DNA from: Clostridia bacterium
GTDB taxonomy: Bacteria > Bacillota > Clostridia > Christensenellales > Aristaeellaceae
Direction of reading: 5' to 3'
DNA length: 63,215 nucleotides
Assembly (NCBI GenBank): GCA_017431005.1
Contig: JAFRLY010000022.1
Span: forward strand, 1-63,215
Within the stretch, counting starts at the first letter, position 1. Each line of letters opens with the position of its first letter. The position numbers and the translations under genes are program-made. The notes below the pieces were generated by a model that saw only the letters and a list, made by a program, of their open reading frames with translations, did not search any database and was not told the origin of the DNA. Positions 17,188 to 25,891 of this stretch are shown here, piece by piece.

Positions 17188-18267
17188 ATGGCTTATCTGG
17201 TTCTGAGCAACGGAAGGATCTTTGAGGGGCGCCGGATAGGGGCCCCGCTGAACCGCGTGGGGGAACTGGTATTCACCACCGGAATGGAGGGCTATCTGGA
17301 GACGCTGACAGATCCCAGCTATTACGGACAGATTGTCACTCAGTCCTTCCCGCTCATAGGGAATTACGGAGTGATCGAAGAAGATTTCGAAGGCCGCAGC
17401 GCACTGCTGGGGTATATTGTACGGGAGCTTTGTGACGATCCCTCAAATTTCCGTTCCCAGTACACGCTGAATGAATATCTGACCGCGCATGGCATTCCCG
17501 GTCTGTGCGGCGTGGACACCCGGGAAATTGTCCGCCTGACGCGCGAGGAAGGCGTCATGAACGCCATGATCTGTGATGAAGTGCCGGAGGATCTTTCCGC
17601 TCTGAAGGCCTTCACGGTTTCCGGCGCAGTATCCTCTGTGACCTGTGCCGCCTCCTGTGTCTATCCCGCTCAGGATGTCTGCAGATATCATGTGGCGCTG
17701 ATGGACTACGGCGCCAAGCGCAACATCATCCGGTCCCTGCAGTCCCGCGGCTGCGAGGTGACGGTTTATCCTGCAGCCACCCCGGCGGAAACCGTACTGG
17801 CTTCACGTCCGGACGGTGTTATGCTGTCCAACGGTCCGGGTGATCCGAAGGAAAACACATTCCAGATTCAGCAGATCCGGAAAATGCTGGGAAAGCTCCC
17901 GGTATTCGGTATCTGTCTCGGGCATCAGCTGACCGCCCTGGCGCTGGGCGGAGACACTGTAAAGCTGAAATACGGCCACCGCGGCGGCAATCAGCCGGTC
18001 CGGGATTTGTCCACCGGCCGTACATGGATCACCAGCCAGAACCATGGCTACGCCGTGATCGCGGAAACGCTGAACGGCACCGGAACGCAATCCTTTGTCA
18101 ACGCCAATGACGGTTCATGCGAGGGGATGTCCTATCCGGAGCTGCAATGCTTTACTGTCCAGTTTCATCCGGAAGCCGCTTCCGGTCCAAGGGACACCGG
18201 TTTCCTCTTTGATCACTTCTGCGATATGATGCGCAGGACCGGAAAGGAAGGTGACGTCCATGCCTAA
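17188..18267 (+). CDS. carA: Carbamoyl-phosphate synthase, small (glutaminase) subunit
   Basis: 359 residues from the ATG at 17188 (CGGGAGGAAAG upstream). It hydrolyses glutamine and channels ammonia to CarB. The N-terminal CPSase domain (GELVFTTGMEGYLETLTDPSYYGQ) is followed by a class I amidotransferase with nucleophile C243 in FGICLGHQL and the His/Glu pair in VQFHPEA. Its placement at the end of the arginine operon suggests an arginine-dedicated enzyme, although it would also feed pyrimidines. Confidence 0.97.
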   Translation: MAYLVLSNGRIFEGRRIGAPLNRVGELVFTTGMEGYLETLTDPSYYGQIVTQSFPLIGNYGVIEEDFEGRSALLGYIVRELCDDPSNFRSQYTLNEYLTAHGIPGLCGVDTREIVRLTREEGVMNAMICDEVPEDLSALKAFTVSGAVSSVTCAASCVYPAQDVCRYHVALMDYGAKRNIIRSLQSRGCEVTVYPAATPAETVLASRPDGVMLSNGPGDPKENTFQIQQIRKMLGKLPVFGICLGHQLTALALGGDTVKLKYGHRGGNQPVRDLSTGRTWITSQNHGYAVIAETLNGTGTQSFVNANDGSCEGMSYPELQCFTVQFHPEAASGPRDTGFLFDHFCDMMRRTGKEGDVHA

Positions 18268-21200
18268 GGATACATCCATCCGCAAGGTGCTCGTCATTGG
18301 TTCCGGTCCCATCGTGATCGGGCAGGCGGCGGAATTTGACTATGCCGGCGCCCAGGCCTGCCGCGTGCTGAAGGAAGAGGGTGTCAATGTCGTTCTGGTG
18401 AACTCCAACCCCGCGACAATCATGACAGACAGACATCTTGCCGATGAAATCTATCTGGAGCCCCTGAACCCCGAAACACTTCGCCGGATCATCGAAGCAG
18501 AGCGCCCGGACGGTCTGCTGGCCGGTCTCGGCGGCCAGACTGCGCTGACTCTTGCCATGCAGCTGGACAAGGATGGCACGCTTCGTGAGTTCAACGTAAG
18601 ACTGCTGGGCTCTCCGATCGAGGCCATTCAGCGTGCGGAGGACCGGGAGCAGTTCCGGGACACCATGCGGCGCATCGGCCAGCCCTGCGTCCCCTCTGAG
18701 ATAGCGGAGACCGTTCCTGACGCTCTTTCTGCCGCCGGACATATCGGTTACCCCGTGATCGTCCGTCCAGCTTACACGCTGGGGGGAAGCGGCGGCGGCA
18801 TTGCTGCGGATGCCGGAGAGCTGCGCCAGATTGCGCGGTCTGGTCTGGACGCCTCTCCCATTCATCAGATTCTGGTGGAAAAATGCATTTCCGGCTGGAA
18901 GGAAATTGAGTTTGAAACCATGCGTGATGCCCTGGGCAATACAATCGCTGTATGCTCCATGGAAAACGTGGATCCTGTCGGCATCCATACCGGTGACAGC
19001 GTGGTTGTGGCCCCCGCCCTCACGCTCTCGGACAAGGAATACCAGATGCTCCGCTCTGCCTCTCTGGAAATTATCTCCTCCATCGGGATCGTAGGCGGAT
19101 GCAACTGCCAGTTTGCCCTGAATCCGGATTCATTTGAGTATGCGGTCATCGAGGTCAATCCCCGGGTCAGCCGCTCCTCTGCTCTGGCCAGCAAGGCAAC
19201 CGGATATCCGATTGCAAAGATTACGACGCGGATCGCCTTGGGCTATTCCCTGGACGAAATCCCCAACGATATTACGAAAAAAACCTGCGCATGCTTTGAG
19301 CCTGCGCTGGACTATGTGGTTGTCAAGTTTCCCAAGTGGCCCTTCGACAAGTTTCACGGATCCAGCCGCCGCCTGGGCACCCAGATGAAGGCCACCGGTG
19401 AAGTCATGGCGATCGGCCAGCGTTTTGAGGAAGCCCTGATGAAGGCTGTCCGCGGCGCGGAGATTGGTCTGGACACCCTGAATGCCGCCCCGCTGACGGA
19501 AGATGATATCCGGGTTCGCCTCGCCCAGCAGGATGATCACCGCCTTTTCACGGTTTTTGAGGCACTGAAAAAAGGCCTTTCGGTGGAGGAGATTTTTGAG
19601 ATCACCCGGATTGACCGTTGGTTCCTGTACCGTCTCCGCGGCCTGGCGGAGCTTGAGCTCCGGCTCGTCCGGGAGGGGTTCACGCCTGAGCTGTACCCGC
19701 TTCTGAAGCGCTGCGGTTATCCCGATTCCGCCATACGCCGCCTTTCCGGCGCCGGGGAACTTCCCGGCTGGAAATACAGCTATAAAATGGTGGATACATG
19801 CGGAGCGGAATTCGCCGCTGAAACGCCGTATTTCTATTCATGCTGTGATGCGTACTGCGAATCCAGAACCCTGTCCAGGTCCGGAAAGCCTGTCATCGTT
19901 GTGCTTGGCTCCGGTCCCATCCGCATCGGCCAGGGCATCGAGTTCGATTACAGTTCTGTTCACTGCGTCTGGACACTGCGCAGCCTCGGTTATGACGTCG
20001 TAATCATCAACAACAATCCCGAAACGGTTTCTACGGACTATGACACCGCCGACCGCCTCTACTTTGAGCCCCTGACGCCTGAGGATGTGATGGCCGTGCT
20101 GGATGTGGAGAAGCCTGTCGGCGTTGTGGTCGCCTTCGGCGGCCAGACTGCCATCAAGCTGACCCAGTTTCTGGATCATCAGGGCATCCGCATCCTGGGC
20201 ACCAGTGCTGAATCCATCGATATCGCCGAGGACCGGGAGCGCTTCGACGCACTGCTGGAGCAGTTCGGGATCCGCCGTCCCCGCGGCATGGCGGTCCGGA
20301 CAATGGAGGAGGCTGTCGCTGCCGCGGAGGAGCTGGGCTATCCCGTACTGCTGAGGCCTTCATACGTTATCGGCGGACAGAACATGACCATCTCCCGTTC
20401 CCGTGCGCATACCGTCGACTATATGGAGCGGATCCTGGCAGGCGGCATTGAGAATCCCGTTCTGGTGGACCAGTACCTGCCCGGCATCGAGCTGGAGGTC
20501 GATGTGATCTCCGACGGTACAGATGTTCTGATTCCCGGCATCATGGAGCATATCGAGCGGGCCGGCGTGCACAGCGGTGACTCCATTGCTGTTTACCCGC
20601 CCTTCAATCTCACTGCTTCTTCCCTGGCCAGGGTCTGTGATATTTCTGTCAAGCTGGCCCTCGCGCTGGGCACCCGCGGTCTGGTCAATATTCAGTATCT
20701 GATCTATGACGAGGAGCTGTATGTGATCGAGGTGAACCCGCGCGCCTCCCGGACGGTTCCGTATATCAGCAAGGTCACAGGCATTCCCATGGTGGATCTG
20801 GCCTCCAGGGCTATGCTGGGCGAACCCCTGAAGAATATGGGCTACGGAACAGGCGCATACCCCGCCCCGCCCTACTGTGCCATCAAGGTGCCGGTTTTCT
20901 CCTTTGAAAAGCTGAACGACGCGGACTCCATTCTCGGTCCGGAAATGAAGTCCACTGGTGAGGTGCTGGGTATCGGCCTGACCAAGGCGGAAGCGCTTTT
21001 CAAAGGGCTTTCGGCGGCAGGATTTTCACTGCCCACCGTCCGCGACAAGTCCCGGACCGGCGTGCTGCTTTCCGTTGAGGATGAGGACTTTCCGGACGCG
21101 ATCATGATCGCCCGCCGCTGCTATGATTTGGGCATTCACCTGTATGCCACCAAAGATACTGCCCGGGCAATTTCCTCCGTGGGCATTCGTGTCAGCCCGG

Positions 21201-21463
21201 TGGCCGACCCATCCATCAGTGACGATATCACGCATCTGATGGAAAAGGGCGCTGTAAACTATATTATCTATACCGGCGCTGTTAAGGACGATACCGTCGG
21301 AGATTATACCGTTCTGCACCGCAGGGCAATGGTACTCGGTATCCCGTGCCTGACCTCCCTGGATACGGCCAATGCGCTGATGGATATCCTCGGCTCACGT
21401 TTTTCCGCCAGGAACACACGGCTGGTGGATATCAACCATCTCGACCGGCTTCTGGCGCCGTAA
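18260..21463 (+). CDS. carB: Carbamoyl-phosphate synthase, large subunit
   Basis: 1067 residues from the ATG at 18260 (AAGGAAG about 9 bases upstream); a GTG at 18251 is also in frame. It overlaps carA by 8 bases. Two homologous ATP-grasp halves are visible, each opening with a dinucleotide-binding-like VxGSGPIxIGQxxEFDYxxxxA/C motif (near residues 10 and ~545). The halves make carboxyphosphate and phosphorylate carbamate. The C-terminal ~130 residues form the MGS-like allosteric domain (ISSVGIRVSPVADPSI...). A strong terminator follows at once. Confidence 0.98.
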   Translation: MPKDTSIRKVLVIGSGPIVIGQAAEFDYAGAQACRVLKEEGVNVVLVNSNPATIMTDRHLADEIYLEPLNPETLRRIIEAERPDGLLAGLGGQTALTLAMQLDKDGTLREFNVRLLGSPIEAIQRAEDREQFRDTMRRIGQPCVPSEIAETVPDALSAAGHIGYPVIVRPAYTLGGSGGGIAADAGELRQIARSGLDASPIHQILVEKCISGWKEIEFETMRDALGNTIAVCSMENVDPVGIHTGDSVVVAPALTLSDKEYQMLRSASLEIISSIGIVGGCNCQFALNPDSFEYAVIEVNPRVSRSSALASKATGYPIAKITTRIALGYSLDEIPNDITKKTCACFEPALDYVVVKFPKWPFDKFHGSSRRLGTQMKATGEVMAIGQRFEEALMKAVRGAEIGLDTLNAAPLTEDDIRVRLAQQDDHRLFTVFEALKKGLSVEEIFEITRIDRWFLYRLRGLAELELRLVREGFTPELYPLLKRCGYPDSAIRRLSGAGELPGWKYSYKMVDTCGAEFAAETPYFYSCCDAYCESRTLSRSGKPVIVVLGSGPIRIGQGIEFDYSSVHCVWTLRSLGYDVVIINNNPETVSTDYDTADRLYFEPLTPEDVMAVLDVEKPVGVVVAFGGQTAIKLTQFLDHQGIRILGTSAESIDIAEDRERFDALLEQFGIRRPRGMAVRTMEEAVAAAEELGYPVLLRPSYVIGGQNMTISRSRAHTVDYMERILAGGIENPVLVDQYLPGIELEVDVISDGTDVLIPGIMEHIERAGVHSGDSIAVYPPFNLTASSLARVCDISVKLALALGTRGLVNIQYLIYDEELYVIEVNPRASRTVPYISKVTGIPMVDLASRAMLGEPLKNMGYGTGAYPAPPYCAIKVPVFSFEKLNDADSILGPEMKSTGEVLGIGLTKAEALFKGLSAAGFSLPTVRDKSRTGVLLSVEDEDFPDAIMIARRCYDLGIHLYATKDTARAISSVGIRVSPVADPSISDDITHLMEKGAVNYIIYTGAVKDDTVGDYTVLHRRAMVLGIPCLTSLDTANALMDILGSRFSARNTRLVDINHLDRLLAP

Positions 21464-21485
21464 GTCCTCCCGTAATAATAAAATA

Positions 21486-21516
21486 CCCGGAACGCAGCGT
21501 TCCGGGCTGTTTTTTA
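21486..21516. terminator. Bidirectional terminator between carB and the antiporter gene
   Basis: CCCGGAACG pairs with CGTTCCGGG around CAG, followed by CTGTTTTTT on the plus strand. The minus strand reads into TATTTTATTATT, so it serves both convergent genes. Confidence 0.8.
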
Positions 21517-22827
21517 CTTGTCAAAAGCAGGCGGCACAGGCTTGTCAACCTCCTGCAGCAGCTTTTCTCTCCGGTGTTCCAGTTCCTTGGATTTCTCCTG
21601 AATGTCTCCCGCCTTTGTCAGGGCCATCTTTGTCAGGCTGGGGCCGACCAGTTCATAGATCAGCACGGAGAAAAGGATGATATTGCGGATCAGGCCGCCC
21701 TCCGCGCCCATTGTCCGGGCTGCGGTGGTGCACATGCCCAGCGCCACACCGGCCTGCGGCAGCAGTGTGATGCCCAGGTACTTTTTCACCGTTTCCGGGC
21801 TTTGCGCCAGCCTGGAGCTCCATCTCGCACCGCAGTATTTGCCCAGGGAGCGGGCCAGGATATACGCGACGCCGATCAGAACGACCGCTGCCTGACCGAA
21901 AACATCAAACTGAAGCGCGGAGCCGCTGAGCACGAAGAACAGCGTCAGTGCCGGGCCGCTCCATCTGTCCGCCTGCAGCATCAGATCCTCGCTCAGCGGG
22001 CAGAAATTGCAGAACACAGTGCCCAGCATCATGCATACCAGCAGGGAGGAAAAGCCAAAGGTAAAAGACCCAACCTCAAACTTCAGTTGGCTCAGCGCTA
22101 CTGTAAGAATCACGCTGCCCACGATCAGCGCATTCCGGTTCCTGTGGGAGTGGAAAAAACGCTCGAGATAGGTCAGGCCGAACCCGACCGCACCGCCCAG
22201 CAGTACAGACAGGATCACCTCTCCCAGCGGCTCAATGATCAGCGCGGCGATATGTGTCGTTCCATTGATCATGGCTTGGGCGGTTCCGAACGAGATGGCA
22301 AAAATCACCAGGCCCACCGCGTCGTCCAGTGCGACAACCGGCAGCAGCACGTCGGTCACCGGCCCCTTTGCCTTGTACTGACGCACAACCATCAGCGTTG
22401 CGGCCGGAGCGGTGGCCGCGGCGATCGCGCCGAGGGTAATAGCCACCGGTATGCTCAGCAGGTCCGGCATGGCAAAATGCAGAGCTACCAGCGCGATATC
22501 CACAAAGATGGTGGTGATTACTGCCTGCAGAATACCGATGATTGTTGCCTGCTTTCCGGTCTGTTTCAGTGCAGACAGACGGAACTCGTGCCCGATGGCA
22601 AAGGCGATGAAACCCAGGGCAACATCGTTGATCAGGCCCAGGGACTCCACCTCTGCAAAGGTCCGGAATCCCAGGCCGGGAATGCCGATGCGCCCCAGCA
22701 CGCACGGACCGATCAGCACACCGGTAACCAGATACGCGGTTACGTCCGGCAGATGAAATTTCACAAACAGACGGGTCATCAGCAGGCCCGCAAACAGCGC
22801 AACAGCAACCAGCAACAGGGTTTGCAT
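21514..22827 (-). CDS. Cation:proton antiporter, CPA2 family
   Basis: 437 residues from the ATG at 22827 (AAGGAAG about 11 bases upstream); a TTG at 22854 would add nine residues. About twelve hydrophobic segments form the Na+/H+ exchanger fold, starting LLLVAVALFAGLLMTRLF. The unwound-helix region ALDDAVGLVIFA has the paired aspartates typical of CPA2 proton-coupled exchangers of the KefB/NapA type. The cytoplasmic tail (residues ~410-437) is short and charged, with no TrkA-N domain. Na+ or K+ specificity cannot be told. It is a single gene with its own promoter. Confidence 0.9.
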   Translation of the reverse strand: MQTLLLVAVALFAGLLMTRLFVKFHLPDVTAYLVTGVLIGPCVLGRIGIPGLGFRTFAEVESLGLINDVALGFIAFAIGHEFRLSALKQTGKQATIIGILQAVITTIFVDIALVALHFAMPDLLSIPVAITLGAIAAATAPAATLMVVRQYKAKGPVTDVLLPVVALDDAVGLVIFAISFGTAQAMINGTTHIAALIIEPLGEVILSVLLGGAVGFGLTYLERFFHSHRNRNALIVGSVILTVALSQLKFEVGSFTFGFSSLLVCMMLGTVFCNFCPLSEDLMLQADRWSGPALTLFFVLSGSALQFDVFGQAAVVLIGVAYILARSLGKYCGARWSSRLAQSPETVKKYLGITLLPQAGVALGMCTTAARTMGAEGGLIRNIILFSVLIYELVGPSLTKMALTKAGDIQEKSKELEHRREKLLQEVDKPVPPAFDK

Positions 22828-22902
22828 GACAGATAAGACTTCCTTTCCATACAAAAAGCCCTCACGCGGCCGAAAATCCGGCCTGCGTTTTGAGCCTCCG
22901 GC

Positions 22903-22931
22903 ATTTTAGCACTGAACACATGGAAATACAA
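22903..22931 (-). promoter_or_regulatory. Sigma-A promoter of the antiporter gene
   Basis: Minus strand TTGTAT (22926-22931), 17 bases, TAAAAT (22903-22908). A GGCCG/CGGCC hairpin lies in the leader. Confidence 0.5.
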
Positions 22932-22940
22932 GGGTCTGAA

Positions 22941-22975
22941 CAGCAAAAAGCCGGATGTTTTTTTACATCCGGCTT
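22941..22975 (-). terminator. Terminator of the flavodiiron gene
   Basis: On the minus strand AAGCCGGATGT pairs perfectly with ACATCCGGCTT around six A, followed by TTTGCTG. It lies 15 bases past the stop. Confidence 0.75.
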
Positions 22976-22989
22976 CAGAAAGCATCAGC

Positions 22990-24780
22990 TCAGCTGATCG
23001 GTTCAAAATCCGCTGCTCCATGTTTGCACAGCGGGCAAATAAAGTCCGGAGGAAGCTCCTCACCTTCATAGATGTAACCGCAGATCCTGCAGACCCAGCC
23101 CTTCTTCCCTTCCGTCTGGGGCTTCGGCTTCACGTTCTCCTGATAATAGGTATAGGTCATGGTCGGCCGGTCGGACATGACGCGCGCCTCGGTGACCGTG
23201 CAGATGAACATGCCGTGAGTATCCAGATCCACGTACTGTTCCACCTTCAGGGACATGAACGCGTTGATGTATTTAGGCAGGAAAACCAGTCCGTTGTCAG
23301 ACCGGAGTTTTTCCCATCCCGCGAACTTGTCCGCCGTGCGTCCGCTCTGGAACCCGAAGTTTTCAAACACGCTGAACGGCGCGTCTGTGGCCAGGCAGTT
23401 CACGTTCATGATTCCGGTCTTTTGGATCACATGGTGGGAATAATTCTTCTTGTTGATGCACACCGCGATCCGGTTCGGGGAATCCGTCACCTGGCTGACC
23501 GTGTTGACAATCAGTCCGTTGTCCTTCGTCCCGTCGTTGCAGGTAACGACATACAGGCCGTATCCGATCCGGAACAGCGCGGTCAGGTCATTCTTGTTTG
23601 CGGTCTGGTCCTGCTGCGCCAAATAATCCTTGCACAGCTCGTTTGCCAGATCCTCCAGCTGCTGGGAGCTTGTATCATTCAGTGCGGAAGTGATCTTCAC
23701 AACCGGGTCCAGAATCGTCAGGTTTTTGCAGCCCTCCAGCATCCCTGTCATCACCTTGGCAGCCTGGGGAGCCCAGCTGCCGTTTTCAATCAGGCCCACC
23801 GTACGGTTTTTGTATCCCCGTTCTGTCAGATGCTCAATAAAGGTCCGCATAAAGGGAAAGATGTCGGCATTGTAGGTCGTGGTAGCCAGTACCAGCCTGC
23901 CGTAACGGAATGCGTCTTCCACGGCTTCAGCCATATCGCACCGGGCAAGATCGTTTACCGCGACCTTCGGGCAGCCCTTTGTACGCAGCTTCTCAGCCAG
24001 CTGCTCCACGGCCTTCCGGGTATGGCCGTAAACAGACGTATAGGCGATGACAATGCCTTCGCTTTCGACACCGTAGGTACTCCAGGTCTGATAAAGGTTC
24101 AGGTAGTATCCCAGGTTTTCCTTCAGCACCGGTCCGTGCAGCGGACAGATCGTCTGAATGTCCAGGTTCGCTGCTTTTTTCAGCACTGCCTGCACCTGTG
24201 CGCCGTATTTTCCGACAATGCCGAAATAATACCTGCGGGCCTCGCATGCCCAGTCCTCTTCAACGTCCAGCGCACCGAACTTTCCGAATCCGTCGGCGGA
24301 AAACAGCACCTTGTCCGTGCTGTCATAGGTCATCAGCACCTCAGGCCAGTGAACCATCGGTGCGCCGACAAAGTTCAGTTCATGCCGTCCCAGCTTCAGC
24401 TGGTCTCCTTCCTTTACTACGATCCTCCTGTCCTCAAACTCAACGCCGAAGAAATTCTTCATCATGGCAAACGCCTTGGCGGAGGATACGATTCTGGCTT
24501 CGGGATAAACCTTCATGAAATTGACAATATTCGCGCTGTGGTCGGGCTCCATATGCTGCACCACAAGATAGTCCGGTTTCCTGCCGGCCAGCGCTTTTGC
24601 GACGTTGTCCAGCCATTCGTGCGTGAAACGCTGGTCCACCGTATCCATCACGGCAGTCTGATCGTCCAGAATAACATAGGAATTGTATGCCATTCCGTTC
24701 GGCACGGTATATTGTCCTTCAAAAAGGTCGATTTGATGGTCATTCACACCTGCGTAACGGATGTCTTTGGTAATCTCCAT
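22990..24780 (-). CDS. Flavodiiron protein with flavin-reductase and rubredoxin domains
   Basis: 596 residues from the ATG at 24780 (GGGGGAGG 9 bases upstream). It has four domains in order. The metallo-beta-lactamase-like diiron domain (1-240) carries ligands H76, E78, D80, H81, H144, D163 and H215. A flavodoxin domain (~243-390, AYTSVYGHTRKAVE binds FMN phosphate) follows. Then comes a flavin-reductase-like split barrel (~405-545, LFRIGYGLYVVTC...). The last is rubredoxin (561-596) with C564, C567, C582 and C585. Flavodiiron proteins reduce O2 or NO to water or N2O and protect anaerobes; here the electron path from NAD(P)H to the diiron site may be built into one chain. All metal ligands are present, so it should be active. 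It is monocistronic with its own promoter and terminator. Confidence 0.95.
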   Translation of the reverse strand: MEITKDIRYAGVNDHQIDLFEGQYTVPNGMAYNSYVILDDQTAVMDTVDQRFTHEWLDNVAKALAGRKPDYLVVQHMEPDHSANIVNFMKVYPEARIVSSAKAFAMMKNFFGVEFEDRRIVVKEGDQLKLGRHELNFVGAPMVHWPEVLMTYDSTDKVLFSADGFGKFGALDVEEDWACEARRYYFGIVGKYGAQVQAVLKKAANLDIQTICPLHGPVLKENLGYYLNLYQTWSTYGVESEGIVIAYTSVYGHTRKAVEQLAEKLRTKGCPKVAVNDLARCDMAEAVEDAFRYGRLVLATTTYNADIFPFMRTFIEHLTERGYKNRTVGLIENGSWAPQAAKVMTGMLEGCKNLTILDPVVKITSALNDTSSQQLEDLANELCKDYLAQQDQTANKNDLTALFRIGYGLYVVTCNDGTKDNGLIVNTVSQVTDSPNRIAVCINKKNYSHHVIQKTGIMNVNCLATDAPFSVFENFGFQSGRTADKFAGWEKLRSDNGLVFLPKYINAFMSLKVEQYVDLDTHGMFICTVTEARVMSDRPTMTYTYYQENVKPKPQTEGKKGWVCRICGYIYEGEELPPDFICPLCKHGAADFEPIS

Positions 24781-24804
24781 GGATGCCGTCCTCCCCCTTA
24801 TCTG

Positions 24805-24818
24805 TACCGAAAACGGTA
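24805..24818. promoter_or_regulatory. Palindrome in the flavodiiron leader, candidate operator
   Basis: TACCGAAAACGGTA is a 14-base dyad (TACCG/CGGTA) lying between the -10 box and the ribosome binding site of the flavodiiron gene. It is a reasonable repressor site, but no known regulator is assigned. Confidence 0.35.
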
Positions 24819-24836
24819 TTTTCTGCAACCGTGTGC

Positions 24837-24865
24837 ATTATACCTGTTTTCTGATCCGGAGGCAA
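24837..24865 (-). promoter_or_regulatory. Sigma-A promoter of the flavodiiron gene
   Basis: Minus strand TTGCCT (24860-24865), 17 bases, TATAAT (24837-24842). Confidence 0.65.
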
Positions 24866-24920
24866 TATCCGTTCCATGAATTCACTGCGGCTCCGTTCAG
24901 ATACGTTTCGAATAATTAAA

Positions 24921-24948
24921 AGCAGCTCCGGCCCGAGCCGAAGCTGCT
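24921..24948 (-). terminator. Terminator of the aldolase gene
   Basis: On the minus strand AGCAGCTTCGG pairs with CCGGAGCTGCT (one G-U) around a short loop, followed by TTTAATTATT. Confidence 0.65.
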
Positions 24949-24963
24949 TCCTGAAATCAGGAA

Positions 24964-25602
24964 TTATCCTCTGATTTCCTTCACGATCGCGGCCGCTTCC
25001 CTCACCAGCGCACCGATTTCATCAAACTTATGTTCCTTCACCAGACTGCCGGCCACCATCCAGCTGCCGCCGCAGGCAACGATCCGGTCATAGGCCAGAT
25101 AGTCGCGCACGTTTGCCGCGCTGATGCCGCCGGTGGGCATGAACTGCAGATTCACATAAGGCGCCGTCAGGGCTTTAATCATCTTCAGGCCGCCGCTGGG
25201 TTCCGCCGGGAAGAACTTCAGCACGTCCAGATCAAATTGCAGGGCGGCCTCAATTTCCGTGGGAGTGCAGACGCCGGGGGTCATGGGAACGCCCTTCTTC
25301 AGCACATATTCCGTCACTTTGGGGTTAAAGCCGGGACTCACAATGAATTTTGCGCCGGCATCAATGGCCCGGTCCGCCTGCTCGCAGGTCAGCACGGTGC
25401 CCGCGCCGATGATCATGTCAGGATAGGCTTTTGCCATTCTGCGAATGGATTCCTCCGCCGCCGCGGTCCGGAAAGTGACTTCCGCGCAGGGCAGTCCGCC
25501 GGCCATCAGCTGTTCGCCCAGGGGCAGCGCGTCCTCTGCGTCATTCAGAACCACAACCGGCACGATACCGATTTTCTTGAGCTGCTGCATCATTTCTGTC
25601 AT
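24964..25602 (-). CDS. eda: 2-keto-3-deoxy-6-phosphogluconate / 4-hydroxy-2-oxoglutarate aldolase
   Basis: 212 residues from the ATG at 25602 (AAGGGGAAC upstream). This class I aldolase splits KDPG to pyruvate and glyceraldehyde-3-phosphate in sugar-acid catabolism. The key residues are the base Glu in AEVTFRT, GAGTVLTCEQA, the Schiff-base lysine in DVLKFFPAE, and MPTGGISAANV with the phosphate site. No kinase (kdgK) or uronate gene is adjacent, so its pathway partners are elsewhere. It is a single gene with its own promoter. Confidence 0.93.
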   Translation of the reverse strand: MTEMMQQLKKIGIVPVVVLNDAEDALPLGEQLMAGGLPCAEVTFRTAAAEESIRRMAKAYPDMIIGAGTVLTCEQADRAIDAGAKFIVSPGFNPKVTEYVLKKGVPMTPGVCTPTEIEAALQFDLDVLKFFPAEPSGGLKMIKALTAPYVNLQFMPTGGISAANVRDYLAYDRIVACGGSWMVAGSLVKEHKFDEIGALVREAAAIVKEIRG

Positions 25603-25682
25603 CTGGATGTTCCCCTTTTCTGTTTTTATTCGCCGCCGGGAATCCGAATCGGTCAGCCGCTGCGGCATATTGTACTGCCTGA

Positions 25683-25712
25683 AGTATACCATATTCCTTT
25701 GAAACCAGTCAA
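25683..25712 (-). promoter_or_regulatory. Sigma-A promoter of the aldolase gene
   Basis: Minus strand TTGACT (25707-25712), 18 bases, TATACT (25683-25688). Confidence 0.55.
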
Positions 25713-25891
25713 CCGGAAGCCGTTTATGTCAGAATGTTTTCCGAAAAAAAGCAGCTTCCCCGTATAATAAAGTTCCTGCTTTTCTATTTTGAGCGCTTTT
25801 GATAAAATAGTATCTGACAGAAACTGACAGAACCCGAGCCGCACCGGTTTCATGCAAAAATATCGGCGCATTCTCAGGAGGAACCGAATCC

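Noticed and set aside
21346-22836. 496-codon open frame rich in Gln/His/Arg
   Set aside because: Antisense to the antiporter gene; the odd composition is what the complement of membrane-protein codons gives.
23020-24879. 619-codon open frame on the plus strand
   Set aside because: Antisense shadow of the flavodiiron gene; no recognisable protein features.
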